A DNA stretch of 64,000 nucleotides from Bacterioplanoides sp965200585 (GTDB taxonomy: Bacteria > Pseudomonadota > Gammaproteobacteria > Pseudomonadales > Oceanobacteraceae): assembly GCF_965200585.1 (NCBI RefSeq), contig NZ_OZ241361.1. One strand, written 5' to 3'. The notes below the pieces were generated by a model, which was given only the letters and a program-made list of their open reading frames with translations, did no database searches and was not told where the DNA came from. Both the position numbers and the translations under genes were made by a program. Shown piece by piece: positions 24,383 through 32,566 of the stretch (positions are counted from its first letter, which is position 1; each line of letters begins with the position of its first letter).

Positions 24383-25228
24383 CTACTTCAACAGCCGTAC
24401 ACCGGCTTTTTGCAGCTCGCGTACCAGCCACTTATCCAACGCCAGCATCGCCTGTGGCTGTAGCTCAAGACAGTGATACCCGGCTGCGCTAATTGCTTCC
24501 GGCGCCGACAACTTACGCTGCAATGCCGCAGCGCTCTGATCATCCGGGCGATTTCCCCAGTATTGAATCACCAGCGCGTGATCCGGTAATAACAGATCGG
24601 CATAAATATCCTCAGTTAACAGCCGCTGCGTGGCGAAGTGAATACGGTGTAAATACAGCCAGTTGCAAAGCAATCGCTCTCCGGCATCGCTGACGTTACG
24701 GCCATCCAGTGCGTACGGCAGGGTTTGGCTGATATCCAGCTGTGCCAGCATCTGCTGTAACTGTTTTTCCGCCAGCAAAGACTCCGGCCAGGAAACATAA
24801 CTGGCACCTTCCTGAGTTTCACGATTCTGCCCACCCAGCGCCTGCCCCCGGGAAGTGGTTTGCCAGCCGTTAGCCAAGGGTTCAATCCAGTGTAATTCCT
24901 GCAATAACAAGTTCACCAACCGAGCCGACAAGCTGGCACCTTTGGCAATACTGCTGGCCGTTAACCGTGGTTGTTCCATATCCTGCAGCAGACGATGCTC
25001 AAGCAAAGTCTCAGGCCAGACAATGTAGGTGCCAAACTTATCCGAGGTCTGATATTCCCCACCTTCAAATTCACCTTTACTGGTCAGCGAATAGTGATTT
25101 TTGCCGTCTTTTACAGTGCGTGTAATCCACTGACGCTCCAATAATCGCGAAAACAGCTGACGACTATCGATGCCGGCTAATTTTGCTAACCGTGAAGTTG
25201 ATATTTTTTTGGGTTTTGAATCAGGCAT
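24383..25228 (-). CDS. Protein with two winged-helix-like repeats and a nuclease-like C-terminus
   Basis: I do not recognise a named family for this 281-aa protein. It has an internal duplication: TSKGEFEGGEY...YIVWPETLLEHRLLQ (about residues 48-80) and TSRGQALGGQN...YVSWPESLLAEKQLQ (about 125-157), each preceded by a helical DNA-binding-like segment (ISTSRLAKLAGIDSRQL; LTASSIAKGASLSARLV). This looks like two winged-helix modules of the kind found in phage antirepressors. The C-terminal third has DIYADLLLPDHALVIQYWG, resembling the strand pair of PD-(D/E)XK nucleases (usual form D-x-L-P-x-x-x-x-x-I-E-Y-W-G), but with Q in place of the acidic residue. It borders the DnaA-box gap. Confidence 0.65.
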   Translation of the reverse strand: MPDSKPKKISTSRLAKLAGIDSRQLFSRLLERQWITRTVKDGKNHYSLTSKGEFEGGEYQTSDKFGTYIVWPETLLEHRLLQDMEQPRLTASSIAKGASLSARLVNLLLQELHWIEPLANGWQTTSRGQALGGQNRETQEGASYVSWPESLLAEKQLQQMLAQLDISQTLPYALDGRNVSDAGERLLCNWLYLHRIHFATQRLLTEDIYADLLLPDHALVIQYWGNRPDDQSAAALQRKLSAPEAISAAGYHCLELQPQAMLALDKWLVRELQKAGVRLLK

Positions 25229-25248
25229 ATTTGCTTTTAACGAAAGGT

Positions 25249-25728
25249 TTATTTTTTAAGGCAGGTTTGATCGTAGGCATCGACTGTTTTCTGGCGAAAG
25301 GCTTCTGCTGTTTTTTCGTCATCGTAAACACGCTCACCATTTTTATCCGTGGTATAAAAATGTGTGGCCCACAATGCCTTCTCTTTATCTTTTTTCAGCT
25401 TAGCACATAGTCTGTCGTGCTCTTTTTTAGCCTGGCGTTGTTCTGCGCGCTGATTTTCCAGCGATTTACGCTCTTTTTCCATCGTCTCTAATAATTCTTG
25501 CTGACGCTGTAAGCGCTGCTGTTTAATTTCACGCTGGCGCTCATCAGAGACTTTCGAGTGATTGATATTTACCGTCTCGGTTTTAGCCGTCACCGGTGGC
25601 TTATCACTAAAATGGACTTTGCCATTTTCATCGACCCATTTATAAACCTGAGCAACGCTTAGCTGAACAAAGCATAGTTGAGCCAGCAATACTCCACCGA
25701 GAAATAAAATCGACAATTTAATTTTCAT
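25249..25728 (-). CDS. DUF4124 domain protein, exported
   Basis: Periplasmic protein of 159 aa. A signal peptide (about residues 1-26, ending SVAQ) precedes the DUF4124 core VYKWVDENGKVHFSDKPP (about 28-45), a short beta domain common in gammaproteobacterial envelope proteins of unknown role. The central part (about 62-120) is a highly charged coiled coil rich in Q, R, K and E. Two cysteines in the C-terminal third could pair. It lies 20 bp upstream of the gene at 24383 in the direction of transcription, so the two may share a message. Confidence 0.85.
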   Translation of the reverse strand: MKIKLSILFLGGVLLAQLCFVQLSVAQVYKWVDENGKVHFSDKPPVTAKTETVNINHSKVSDERQREIKQQRLQRQQELLETMEKERKSLENQRAEQRQAKKEHDRLCAKLKKDKEKALWATHFYTTDKNGERVYDDEKTAEAFRQKTVDAYDQTCLKK

Positions 25729-25774
25729 AATAACGTCCTCTGTTGTTATTTGGTGTTGTTATTTGATGATGCTG

Positions 25775-26809
25775 TTATCCATTACTTACACCGGGCATAG
25801 CACCACATTCGGCCAGCCAGTGTTGCCAGGCTTTCACATGGCGTTTATTCGCCAGCTCAAAGTCTTGTTTTCGCTGGGCAAGATTAACCAACCAGTTCGA
25901 ATAACCAGACTGCTCAGGGGCAAGCTCCTGCAGCTGCTGCAATCTTGGCATTAATTCATTACCAAAGCGATAGACCCGTGCCAGATAGGGCTGAATCTCA
26001 GCGACATACTTTTGTTGAAACACGTTTTTAAGATAGGTCGCTTCACGCTGCTCAACGCCCTGCCGACATAAGGTTTGCTTGGCCTGGGTTTGCTCCAGTA
26101 ACTGCGCCGCCCGATTCAGCATGGTCGTTAGTTTGTTCAAACTGTTGCGCCAGCGCCCTAAGGATTCAGCTAACAGCAGCTGTTGTAATTCCAATTCCAT
26201 GCGCTGGCTGTCATAAGCATAATTCTGCTGTTGCCAGCCACGCCCCTGCTCAATGGCATAATCCAGCGCCACCAACCCGGCTGATAAATGCCCGGGTTCG
26301 GCACCACCTTGCTCAATGGTTTGCCCGGAACCGGAACGGTAGTGCTGCCACTCAACATCGCTAAACCAGGCATTCCACCACACTTTCATGCGTTGTTGCT
26401 GCTTTAGTTGTAACGCCTGCTGCAGGGTATCAGCCAGCTCTGGCTGCGCATCCTGAATCTGAGCAATACAGTCCGGCAGGTGAATCAGGATATCGCGTTC
26501 AAGGTGCATTTGCTGGCTGGGGCTGGCAACCTTGCCTAACTGGCTGTTTTTATAACCCAGAGTTTGTGCCAGCGAACAGGATTGTAGTTTCAGAAAATCC
26601 AGCAAGGTGACGCTGCTGGCCGCTAAGGGAAGGCTGGAAAATAATGCGGAGTCGGGCTGTTCAAGCTCTGCACCATCACTGATATCCGGCAGAGACTCAC
26701 CCGTAACCCGGCTGATTCGTTGCAGATAATCCTCCGACAAGGACGCCAGAGGTTCACTGCACCCGCTCAGAAAAAACACAACCATAAAACAACACGCCAA
26801 TCTGAGCAT
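25775..26809 (-). CDS. DUF3080-type lipoprotein
   Basis: Outer- or inner-membrane lipoprotein of 344 aa. The signal peptide ends at the lipobox LSGC (about residue 18 from ATG 26809). The mature protein is almost wholly alpha-helical and Gln/Leu-rich, with an N-terminal SLSEDYLQRISRV segment characteristic of DUF3080 proteins. No enzymatic motif is seen. An in-frame GTG lies 21 bp upstream at 26828-26830 and is an alternative start, but it has no ribosome site. It follows the VC0807-like gene closely, in the same direction. Confidence 0.75.
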   Translation of the reverse strand: MLRLACCFMVVFFLSGCSEPLASLSEDYLQRISRVTGESLPDISDGAELEQPDSALFSSLPLAASSVTLLDFLKLQSCSLAQTLGYKNSQLGKVASPSQQMHLERDILIHLPDCIAQIQDAQPELADTLQQALQLKQQQRMKVWWNAWFSDVEWQHYRSGSGQTIEQGGAEPGHLSAGLVALDYAIEQGRGWQQQNYAYDSQRMELELQQLLLAESLGRWRNSLNKLTTMLNRAAQLLEQTQAKQTLCRQGVEQREATYLKNVFQQKYVAEIQPYLARVYRFGNELMPRLQQLQELAPEQSGYSNWLVNLAQRKQDFELANKRHVKAWQHWLAECGAMPGVSNG

Positions 26810-26833
26810 AAGCCTGTTATTCCCCGTCACCGG

Positions 26834-27538
26834 CTATTTGTACATAAAGTCTTCCAGCCCCTGGCCAGTGACTTCTTTAATTTGTTTAAACAGATACCAG
26901 ATGGCAATCCCCAGCACAATCATACTTGGCAATACAATCACCGGGTAACTCAACGCCGTCATGGTGCCGAGCTGCTCATTATATTCCGGGGTGCCGGCCG
27001 GGCTGGTAACGATATAACGCGCTAGGCCATAGTTCAGCGCTGACGATAAAAAGAAAGACGCAGCAACAATTTTATTCGCCACGCTCAGATGGCTGTTAAA
27101 AGCGTCTTCCTGATTACGCTCAACCACTAATTGTTTAAGACGGGCCACATCGAGAATTTCTTCATTCAGAATAATCAGGCGGATCAACGAATATTTGCTG
27201 TTCAGCGTCAGCAGCACACCCACACCAATTAAACCCGGAATCAGCGCTTCTTTAATGGCAATGTATTCCGGTGGTAATTTCAGCAGGCTGATGCCGCCGG
27301 TCAATAATACGCTGACCACACCCAGAATTGAAAACACATTGACTTTGCCAGCGCCGCGTAAATCCCAGGCACCAAACGCCAGCGGGAATGCCAGTGCACA
27401 AATCACCCCGAGTGTTGGCCCTAACATATCGTCGCCACTGGCTTTGGTCAGGATCAGGGTTGGAATCACGATGTTAAACATCAAGTTACTGAAAAAGCTG
27501 TGCTTTGGCTTACTGTGTTGCTCTGCCGGGTTGGCCAT
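26834..27538 (-). CDS. VC0807-family integral membrane protein
   Basis: Polytopic inner-membrane protein of 234 aa with about six hydrophobic segments (roughly residues 17-35, 41-57, 70-85, 98-112, 152-172 and 192-214). The segment NIVIPTLILTKAS...GPTLGVICALAFPLAFGAWDL is typical of the VC0807 group, whose function is unknown; some members are labelled as intracellular septation-like proteins. The cytoplasmic tail ends KQIKEVTGQGLEDFMYK. It starts a probable operon with the lipoprotein gene downstream, and diverges from the monooxygenase gene at 27685 across 146 bp. Confidence 0.75.
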   Translation of the reverse strand: MANPAEQHSKPKHSFFSNLMFNIVIPTLILTKASGDDMLGPTLGVICALAFPLAFGAWDLRGAGKVNVFSILGVVSVLLTGGISLLKLPPEYIAIKEALIPGLIGVGVLLTLNSKYSLIRLIILNEEILDVARLKQLVVERNQEDAFNSHLSVANKIVAASFFLSSALNYGLARYIVTSPAGTPEYNEQLGTMTALSYPVIVLPSMIVLGIAIWYLFKQIKEVTGQGLEDFMYK

Positions 27539-27684
27539 AAAACGTCCTGATGTGTTTCAATTTTCAGTGAGTATAACGGCCTTCGGATAGAGACAGAACC
27601 TTTGATCGAAGTCAGCCTGGCACGAGTAAGACCTGTTACTCTTTACGGCGATTAAATCATACGATTATTGCCGAGGTTGCCATC

Positions 27685-28878
27685 ATGCTTGAACTGAATC
27701 ATCCGGACGTTGCCATTATTGGCGCAGGCCCGGCCGGGCTGAGCGTTGCACTGTGCCTGGCACGTTCTGGCTTGTCGATTTGTGTGATTGACCAGCAACC
27801 ACTGGAAACGATTGCCAATGCGCCGTTCGATGGGCGTGATATCGCCATGAACCACCTCTCTAAAGGCATTCTCGAAGAATTGGGCGTATGGCAGCGCTTT
27901 CCGCCAGAGGCCGTACATCCACTGAAAGATGCCAAAGTGATTAACGGTGATTCGCCCTACACACTGCATTTTGAGCGCAGTGACGATAGCCATGCACCGC
28001 TGGGCTATCTCGTTGCTAATCATCAGATTCGCCGTGCCTTGTATCAGCAGGTGCAGCAGCACGACAATATTCAGCTGTTAACACAAGCCAATGTCACCAA
28101 TGTACATACCAATGCGGCCGACGGCGTGGTCGAACTTGAGACAACTGATGGAACCAAAACATTACGCGCCGCACTGGTTGTTGCCGCTGACAGCCGCTTC
28201 TCGGCGGTCCGTCGTATGATGGGCATCTCCGCCAAGATGAAAGACTATGGCCGGGTGATGATGGTGTGCAATATGGAGCACGAAAAAGACCACGAACACA
28301 CCGCCCGTGAATGTTTCTTCTACGGCCGTACCTGTGCCATTTTGCCACTGGGGCCAAACCAGTCATCAATTGTGATTACCACGCCATCGGCGCGCTCAGC
28401 CGAGCTGAATAACCTTAGCGATGAAGACTTTACCCGCGAAGCCGAGCAGATGATTGACCATCGCTTAGGCAAAATGACATTACTCAGCGAACGACATTCT
28501 TATCCGCTGGTTGGTGCTATGTCGAACCGCTTTATTGGCCAGCGCTTTGCCCTGATTGGTGATGCCGCCGTGGGAATGCACCCGGTAACCGCACACGGTT
28601 ATAACCTCGGCCTGCGCTCGGCGGATACCCTGGCCAGCCAGATTATTAAAGCCCAACAATCGGGCAAGGATATTGGTTCGGCTTGGGTACTCGGTAATTA
28701 TGAAATCCGCCATAAACTGTTAAGCAAACCGGTTTACGACGGCACTAATGTGGTGGTTCAGTTATTTACTGATGACAACCCACTGGCCAAGGTGGCGCGT
28801 AACGCAGCGCTGCGCATTGGTAACCGTCTGTCACCGTTTAAAAAGCTGGTAACGCAGCGGTTAATTCAGGAACGCTAG
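27685..28878 (+). CDS. UbiH/UbiF/COQ6-type FAD monooxygenase (UbiM-like)
   Basis: Flavin-dependent aromatic hydroxylase of 397 aa, of the class that hydroxylates the ring in ubiquinone synthesis. FAD motifs are complete: the dinucleotide-binding GAGPAGLS (about residues 13-20) with D35 ending the second strand, the DG-like motif VVAADSRFSAVRR, and the GD motif ALIGDAAVGMHPVTAHGYNLGLRSA. The phrase GRDIAMNHLSKGILEELGVW is most like UbiM, the broad-specificity variant, but UbiF or UbiH cannot be excluded without alignment. It ends 41 bp before a terminator. Confidence 0.85.
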   Translation: MLELNHPDVAIIGAGPAGLSVALCLARSGLSICVIDQQPLETIANAPFDGRDIAMNHLSKGILEELGVWQRFPPEAVHPLKDAKVINGDSPYTLHFERSDDSHAPLGYLVANHQIRRALYQQVQQHDNIQLLTQANVTNVHTNAADGVVELETTDGTKTLRAALVVAADSRFSAVRRMMGISAKMKDYGRVMMVCNMEHEKDHEHTARECFFYGRTCAILPLGPNQSSIVITTPSARSAELNNLSDEDFTREAEQMIDHRLGKMTLLSERHSYPLVGAMSNRFIGQRFALIGDAAVGMHPVTAHGYNLGLRSADTLASQIIKAQQSGKDIGSAWVLGNYEIRHKLLSKPVYDGTNVVVQLFTDDNPLAKVARNAALRIGNRLSPFKKLVTQRLIQER

Positions 28879-28918
28879 AAGCTATTACTAAGCGCTAGCA
28901 GGCTGAGCATATTATTTG

Positions 28919-28941
28919 GGCAGATGATTCTGCCTTTTTTA
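28919..28941. terminator. Rho-independent terminator between convergent genes
   Basis: A 6-bp GC-containing stem (28919-28924 with 28929-28934) and a 4-nt loop are followed by seven T's. It ends the monooxygenase transcript. Confidence 0.75.
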
Positions 28942-28949
28942 TAGAATAA

Positions 28950-30017
28950 TCATGGCTTTCGATCGCCCTGGCCTGCCAGATTCTTGATCAGACTTATTTG
29001 CCATATTTTTTCTGCCCGGGTCCCGACATACCAAAAACTAAAGCCCAATACGGCAAAGAATATTGTTTTGTTGGTATCATCCCAGAAATACTCACAATAT
29101 CGGGTATACAGATTAATAAATATAAAGGTAAGGCCAAAGCCCCGGGTCATGCCATCGTCATATTTCACACCATGATAGATGGCTGCAATGGCTGCCAATG
29201 CAAAAAACAAAGACCAGTGAAACAACTCAATTTGCTTAATTTCGATCCACACCTCTGGGTCTGAGTGGTTGCCAAAAATAGACATAATCCAAAGCGCTAT
29301 AAATAAATACAGTAACCCCATCGCTTTTGTTGGCTGCAAGAATTCTCGCCTGGATTGCCATTGATGGAAGACATAAGAACCTACAGTTAACAACACCAGG
29401 CCAAAAAAAACGAATCTCAAAGGGTAATTCATGCCCAGGTAATAAGCACCCCAGCCTGATACATAGCCTGTTTCAGCCCCAAACCAGCTTCCCAGTGAAA
29501 TCAGAGAGAATAACCAGATCAGTTTTGACGAGAACCAAAGCCCCAGAGCGCCATATACAATCGCCGCCAATAGCAGCAGCAATGAAAAGTGCCCACTGCC
29601 CGTGTCCAGTGACTTACCTAAGAAGGCAATCGCTATTGCAGTAGACAGTACTCCCAGAAAAAAGACAGCTTCATTGCTATAGATTTTACCGGGGTTTTTA
29701 TTCCTCTTTTGAATGCCCAGAAAATACAACCCGGCAGAGAGAGTCGCAAAGCCAATGCATTTGACGGAATCAGGTGCACTAAAGACAATTTTTAGCAGTT
29801 CAAGAATAAACTCATCGGCCAATGCGGAGGATATTGCAATAACGATACAAGATATGGCTAACCAGAAAGAGTATTTAGCCGCCCGCTTCCAATCGAAAGC
29901 CATGACGGTGTATGAGGCTCTTAGCTTGTGGCTTTCTGCTTCAGAGATAACATCGGTTTCGAGCCAGCAGTCAATCGCTTTATTGAGAACCTTCCCTTCT
30001 TTTTTTGATACTTCCAT
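28950..30017 (-). CDS. DUF2157-like polytopic membrane protein
   Basis: Inner-membrane protein of 355 aa. The first 40 residues are soluble and include CWLETDVISEAESHKLRASY, the pattern of DUF2157 N-termini. About nine or ten hydrophobic segments follow, starting near residue 45 and ending in a Lys/Arg-rich tail. The function of DUF2157 proteins is unknown. The gene is noticeably AT-rich and marks the left border of an accessory stretch that runs to about 32.4 kb. It is convergent with the monooxygenase. Confidence 0.7.
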   Translation of the reverse strand: MEVSKKEGKVLNKAIDCWLETDVISEAESHKLRASYTVMAFDWKRAAKYSFWLAISCIVIAISSALADEFILELLKIVFSAPDSVKCIGFATLSAGLYFLGIQKRNKNPGKIYSNEAVFFLGVLSTAIAIAFLGKSLDTGSGHFSLLLLLAAIVYGALGLWFSSKLIWLFSLISLGSWFGAETGYVSGWGAYYLGMNYPLRFVFFGLVLLTVGSYVFHQWQSRREFLQPTKAMGLLYLFIALWIMSIFGNHSDPEVWIEIKQIELFHWSLFFALAAIAAIYHGVKYDDGMTRGFGLTFIFINLYTRYCEYFWDDTNKTIFFAVLGFSFWYVGTRAEKIWQISLIKNLAGQGDRKP

Positions 30018-30114
30018 AAACCAGAATCCCTCATGGGTTTAAGACTGTATAGCGGATTCGCGCTTTCGCGGGATTATTATGTACATAAATATCAATAATC
30101 GCCAGCGCCGAAAG

Positions 30115-30591
30115 TCAGGGAGCTTCAATCACTTCATAACATCTCGATATTTTCTTTCCATTTATTTCCTGATCAATGCACTTCAATTTGGCCACTCCAC
30201 CTTTCGGGCTAACTTGATCAATTTTCCTATAGTGATGGGAACCATCTAATTGCGCCATTCGATCATTGCTTACGCGTTGATAGCCTTCTTGTAAAAAAGC
30301 TGGGATAACCACAAAATATAAAAGCGGAAACAGTACTAACGCGACCTTGCTGAACTTACTAAAAAAAGAGTCGACGTCATCCTGATTTTTTGAATAATAA
30401 TCATCTAGCCATTGGTATGGTGGGTTTAAAAATAAAACGTAAAAATAGGCACATACAAACATTGGCACCAGGGAGATCAGTAATATATCGCCTTCGGTAA
30501 CTTTTTCTGAGTTAACTACAATATTCAGAACCAGCAAAATCAGTATGATTGGTGCTGAGTAAACTATGCAGAAGTGCTTTAATATTTTCAT
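30115..30591 (-). CDS. Hypothetical membrane protein
   Basis: Protein of 158 aa that I do not recognise. It has three hydrophobic segments (about residues 9-26, 34-54 and 82-101) and a soluble, polar C-terminal region containing two cysteines (LKCIDQE and ISRCYEV). The gene is AT-rich with a weak ribosome site, and is isolated between the DUF2157 gene and higBA, which is typical of accessory DNA. No family motif was found. Confidence 0.6.
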   Translation of the reverse strand: MKILKHFCIVYSAPIILILLVLNIVVNSEKVTEGDILLISLVPMFVCAYFYVLFLNPPYQWLDDYYSKNQDDVDSFFSKFSKVALVLFPLLYFVVIPAFLQEGYQRVSNDRMAQLDGSHHYRKIDQVSPKGGVAKLKCIDQEINGKKISRCYEVIEAP

Positions 30592-30673
30592 ATTGCTCTA
30601 TTACCCTTCATTTAGTTAGCCCTTCTCCTACAAGCCGCTATCGCTGTATTGAAGGAGATTAACGGCTTGCATT

Positions 30674-30688
30674 TAACGAGACTCGTTA
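30674..30688. promoter_or_regulatory. Palindromic operator within the higBA promoter
   Basis: TAACGAG-A-CTCGTTA, a perfect 7-bp inverted repeat, sits between a -35-like TTGCAT (30667-30672) and a -10-like TACAAT (30689-30694; 16-bp spacing). This is the expected placement for autorepression by the HigA antitoxin. Confidence 0.65.
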
Positions 30689-30721
30689 TACAATAAACAC
30701 AAGTTGATGCAAAGGCCTCAT

Positions 30722-30994
30722 ATGAAATTCAAGTGCAAAAAGACTGAAAGTCTGTTTAACGGCAAATTTGTTAAGCAGTTTTCGGCATTCGCCCCGGTCG
30801 CTGAGCGTAAGCTACAAGCACTTGATATGGCTACCAATGTAGACGACTTGCGGTCACCACCAGGCAACCGCCTTGAAGCGCTGGGAGGCGACAGGCAAGG
30901 GTCATTTAGCATTCGTATTAACAAGCAATACCGCATTTGTTTTGGCTGGGAAGATGGCGAAGCGGTTGACATTGAAATCACCGATTACCACTGA
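30722..30994 (+). CDS. higB: HigB-type toxin (RelE/ParE superfamily)
   Basis: Toxin of a type II toxin-antitoxin pair, a ribosome-dependent mRNA interferase of the HigB-1 group. From ATG 30722 it is 90 aa, with the family sequence order clear: FKCKKTESLFNG, VAERKLQALDMA, DLRSPPGNRLEALGGDR, GSFSIRINKQYRICF and the C-terminal VDIEITDYH. Toxin precedes antitoxin, the defining order of higBA. ATG 30707 upstream is also in frame, but family members begin near MKFKCK. The antitoxin gene follows after 11 bp, and a palindromic operator lies in the promoter. Confidence 0.9.
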   Translation: MKFKCKKTESLFNGKFVKQFSAFAPVAERKLQALDMATNVDDLRSPPGNRLEALGGDRQGSFSIRINKQYRICFGWEDGEAVDIEITDYH

Positions 30995-31005
30995 GAGGAT
31001 ACAGT

Positions 31006-31305
31006 ATGAGTATTGATAACAAAATGCGCGCTATTCACCCAGGTGAACATTTGCGAGAAGACTATCTTGAACCCCTGGGTATGTCTGCTAACGCTTTGGC
31101 GCTGGCATTGCGCGTCCCAGCACCGCGGATTAACGATATTGTTCGAGAGAAACGAGCTATCACACCTGATACTGCTTTGCGACTTGGCAAGTATTTCAAA
31201 ACTTCTGCCGAATACTGGCTTAACTGGCAGTCGGCTTACGACTTAAAAACTGCCGATACGCAAGCGCTTGATGAGATTATTCCTTGTGACAAAATCGCGA
31301 TTTAG
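31006..31305 (+). CDS. higA: HigA-type antitoxin (XRE-family helix-turn-helix)
   Basis: Antitoxin of 99 aa that neutralises HigB and represses the operon. Family marks are the N-terminal HPGEHLREDYLEPLGMSANALALAL, the recognition helix region VPAPRINDIVREKRAITPDTALRLGKYF, and the C-terminal SAEYWLNWQSAYDLKTA. The length and order relative to higB are standard. It probably binds the TAACGAG palindrome at 30674. The ribosome site GAGGA stands seven nt before the ATG. Confidence 0.92.
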   Translation: MSIDNKMRAIHPGEHLREDYLEPLGMSANALALALRVPAPRINDIVREKRAITPDTALRLGKYFKTSAEYWLNWQSAYDLKTADTQALDEIIPCDKIAI

Positions 31306-31422
31306 TTTTCATGTTCTTGAGTCGCATGGCTGATTCACGCCACTGGCTTCCAAACTACTGCCCCATCTCTTTGATTTCTTTATATCAGAAGAATAAAGCG
31401 TACTAACTAGCCCTTCAATCAC

Positions 31423-31851
31423 TTAAAGCGTCGGAAGCTTATTGACCGTATCTCTAAGTGATTGCTCGGCTTCATACTCCAACCTTTCGTTTCCCATAGC
31501 AACGGCCTCATTAAAAGTAATAAAACCTTCCTTTATCTTCCAGTAAGCCCAGCTAAACGCAAGTTCATCTCTAATACTATTCTTTTCTATGAATTTTAAT
31601 AAATCGGGAGTCTCTGAAAACCATTCGCCATGGAGACGACTTGATGAAAACATACCGTGAAGATACCTCTCTGTTAAACCAGGTCCAAAACAAATTCCAA
31701 TGATATCAAGCTCATCTGGTGATCCGGTTTGCAACGTCCTTAACCGCTCTCCAACCGTAGTCGTAGTTTTACCTATCTTAATTCGTCGTGTGATCTTTCC
31801 TTGAATGAAGTAGGTAATCTCATCCTGATATATCTTAAATTTTAATTTCAT
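31423..31851 (-). CDS. GIY-YIG/T5orf172-type nuclease-domain protein
   Basis: Protein of 142 aa with a GIY-YIG-like domain of the T5orf172 (MUG113) kind. The two short strand motifs appear as YFIQG and IKIGKTTTTVGERLRTLQTGSPDELDI, followed by LHGMFSSSRLHGEWFSETPDLLKFI with the conserved arginine/glutamate region. Such domains occur in phage, mobile-element and restriction-related proteins. The gene is AT-rich, stands alone, and is convergent with higA. Its substrate and activity are unknown. Confidence 0.75.
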   Translation of the reverse strand: MKLKFKIYQDEITYFIQGKITRRIKIGKTTTTVGERLRTLQTGSPDELDIIGICFGPGLTERYLHGMFSSSRLHGEWFSETPDLLKFIEKNSIRDELAFSWAYWKIKEGFITFNEAVAMGNERLEYEAEQSLRDTVNKLPTL

Positions 31852-32046
31852 TATGAAAAATCACATCTTTATCTAGGAAGAATCAGAAAACAATCACAAA
31901 ATAAACAGCCTATTATTTCACAACAACAAGCAATTTCGAACAAAGAGCGTCAGCATCACTCTCCGATTATTTCTTCGTCTCTTTCAAAAAAGCGCCATAG
32001 ACACATATAAAACCGGAGCAGAAGCCAACTTAAATTTTAATGATTT

Positions 32047-32364
32047 TTATGTACGTTCTATTTCAGTAAACAGCTTCACAATATCTTTAGAATTTAACTT
32101 TCTGTTGCTTGAATCTCCATTGGGTAGTCTACACCGCACTGAATGTCCCTCAGTTAATAGAATGGCTAATTCTTTGTAGCAAAAGACGTCCTTATCAATT
32201 GCTTTAGTATTTCCACCAAGGATATAGACACGATAAGAACGAACATTCGTATCAGTATCCCTTTGAAATATTGGCTGAACTTTATTCCCATTTTCATCGA
32301 TGAAATAAACATTTTTTGAAAGCTCTTGATTGCCTCTCAGCTCTGTCCCCGGATTGCTATGCAT
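32047..32364 (-). CDS. Hypothetical protein
   Basis: AT-rich gene for a protein of 105 aa that I do not recognise. From ATG 32362-32364, which has GGGAG at a good distance, the protein begins MHSNPGTELRGN and contains a mixed alpha/beta pattern with no membrane segment. A second start at 32386-32388 adds eight residues but has no ribosome site. The 195 bp between this gene and 31851 hold no other gene that I can support. It belongs to the accessory stretch with higBA. Confidence 0.5.
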   Translation of the reverse strand: MHSNPGTELRGNQELSKNVYFIDENGNKVQPIFQRDTDTNVRSYRVYILGGNTKAIDKDVFCYKELAILLTEGHSVRCRLPNGDSSNRKLNSKDIVKLFTEIERT

Positions 32365-32506
32365 ATATACTCCCAATGCAGCTAACATTTTAATAATGCG
32401 ACCTCGTAGGCCGTCTACCGCGTAAGGTACACCAACCTTATACGGCTGAAAGTTTTATTATGTATCCTCGCAGTAAGAAATATCTATACCTTAGCTCCAA
32501 AACAAA

Positions 32507-32540
32507 AAACCGCCTGCTATCTCACGACAACAGGCGGTTT
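32507..32540. terminator. Bidirectional terminator downstream of the RND pump gene
   Basis: A perfect 10-bp stem (32507-32516 with 32531-32540) has a 14-nt loop and a T-run on the minus-strand side. It ends the efflux operon at 32567. Confidence 0.85.
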
Positions 32541-32566
32541 TCTGTAAGAGCCGAAGCAATCAGAAA

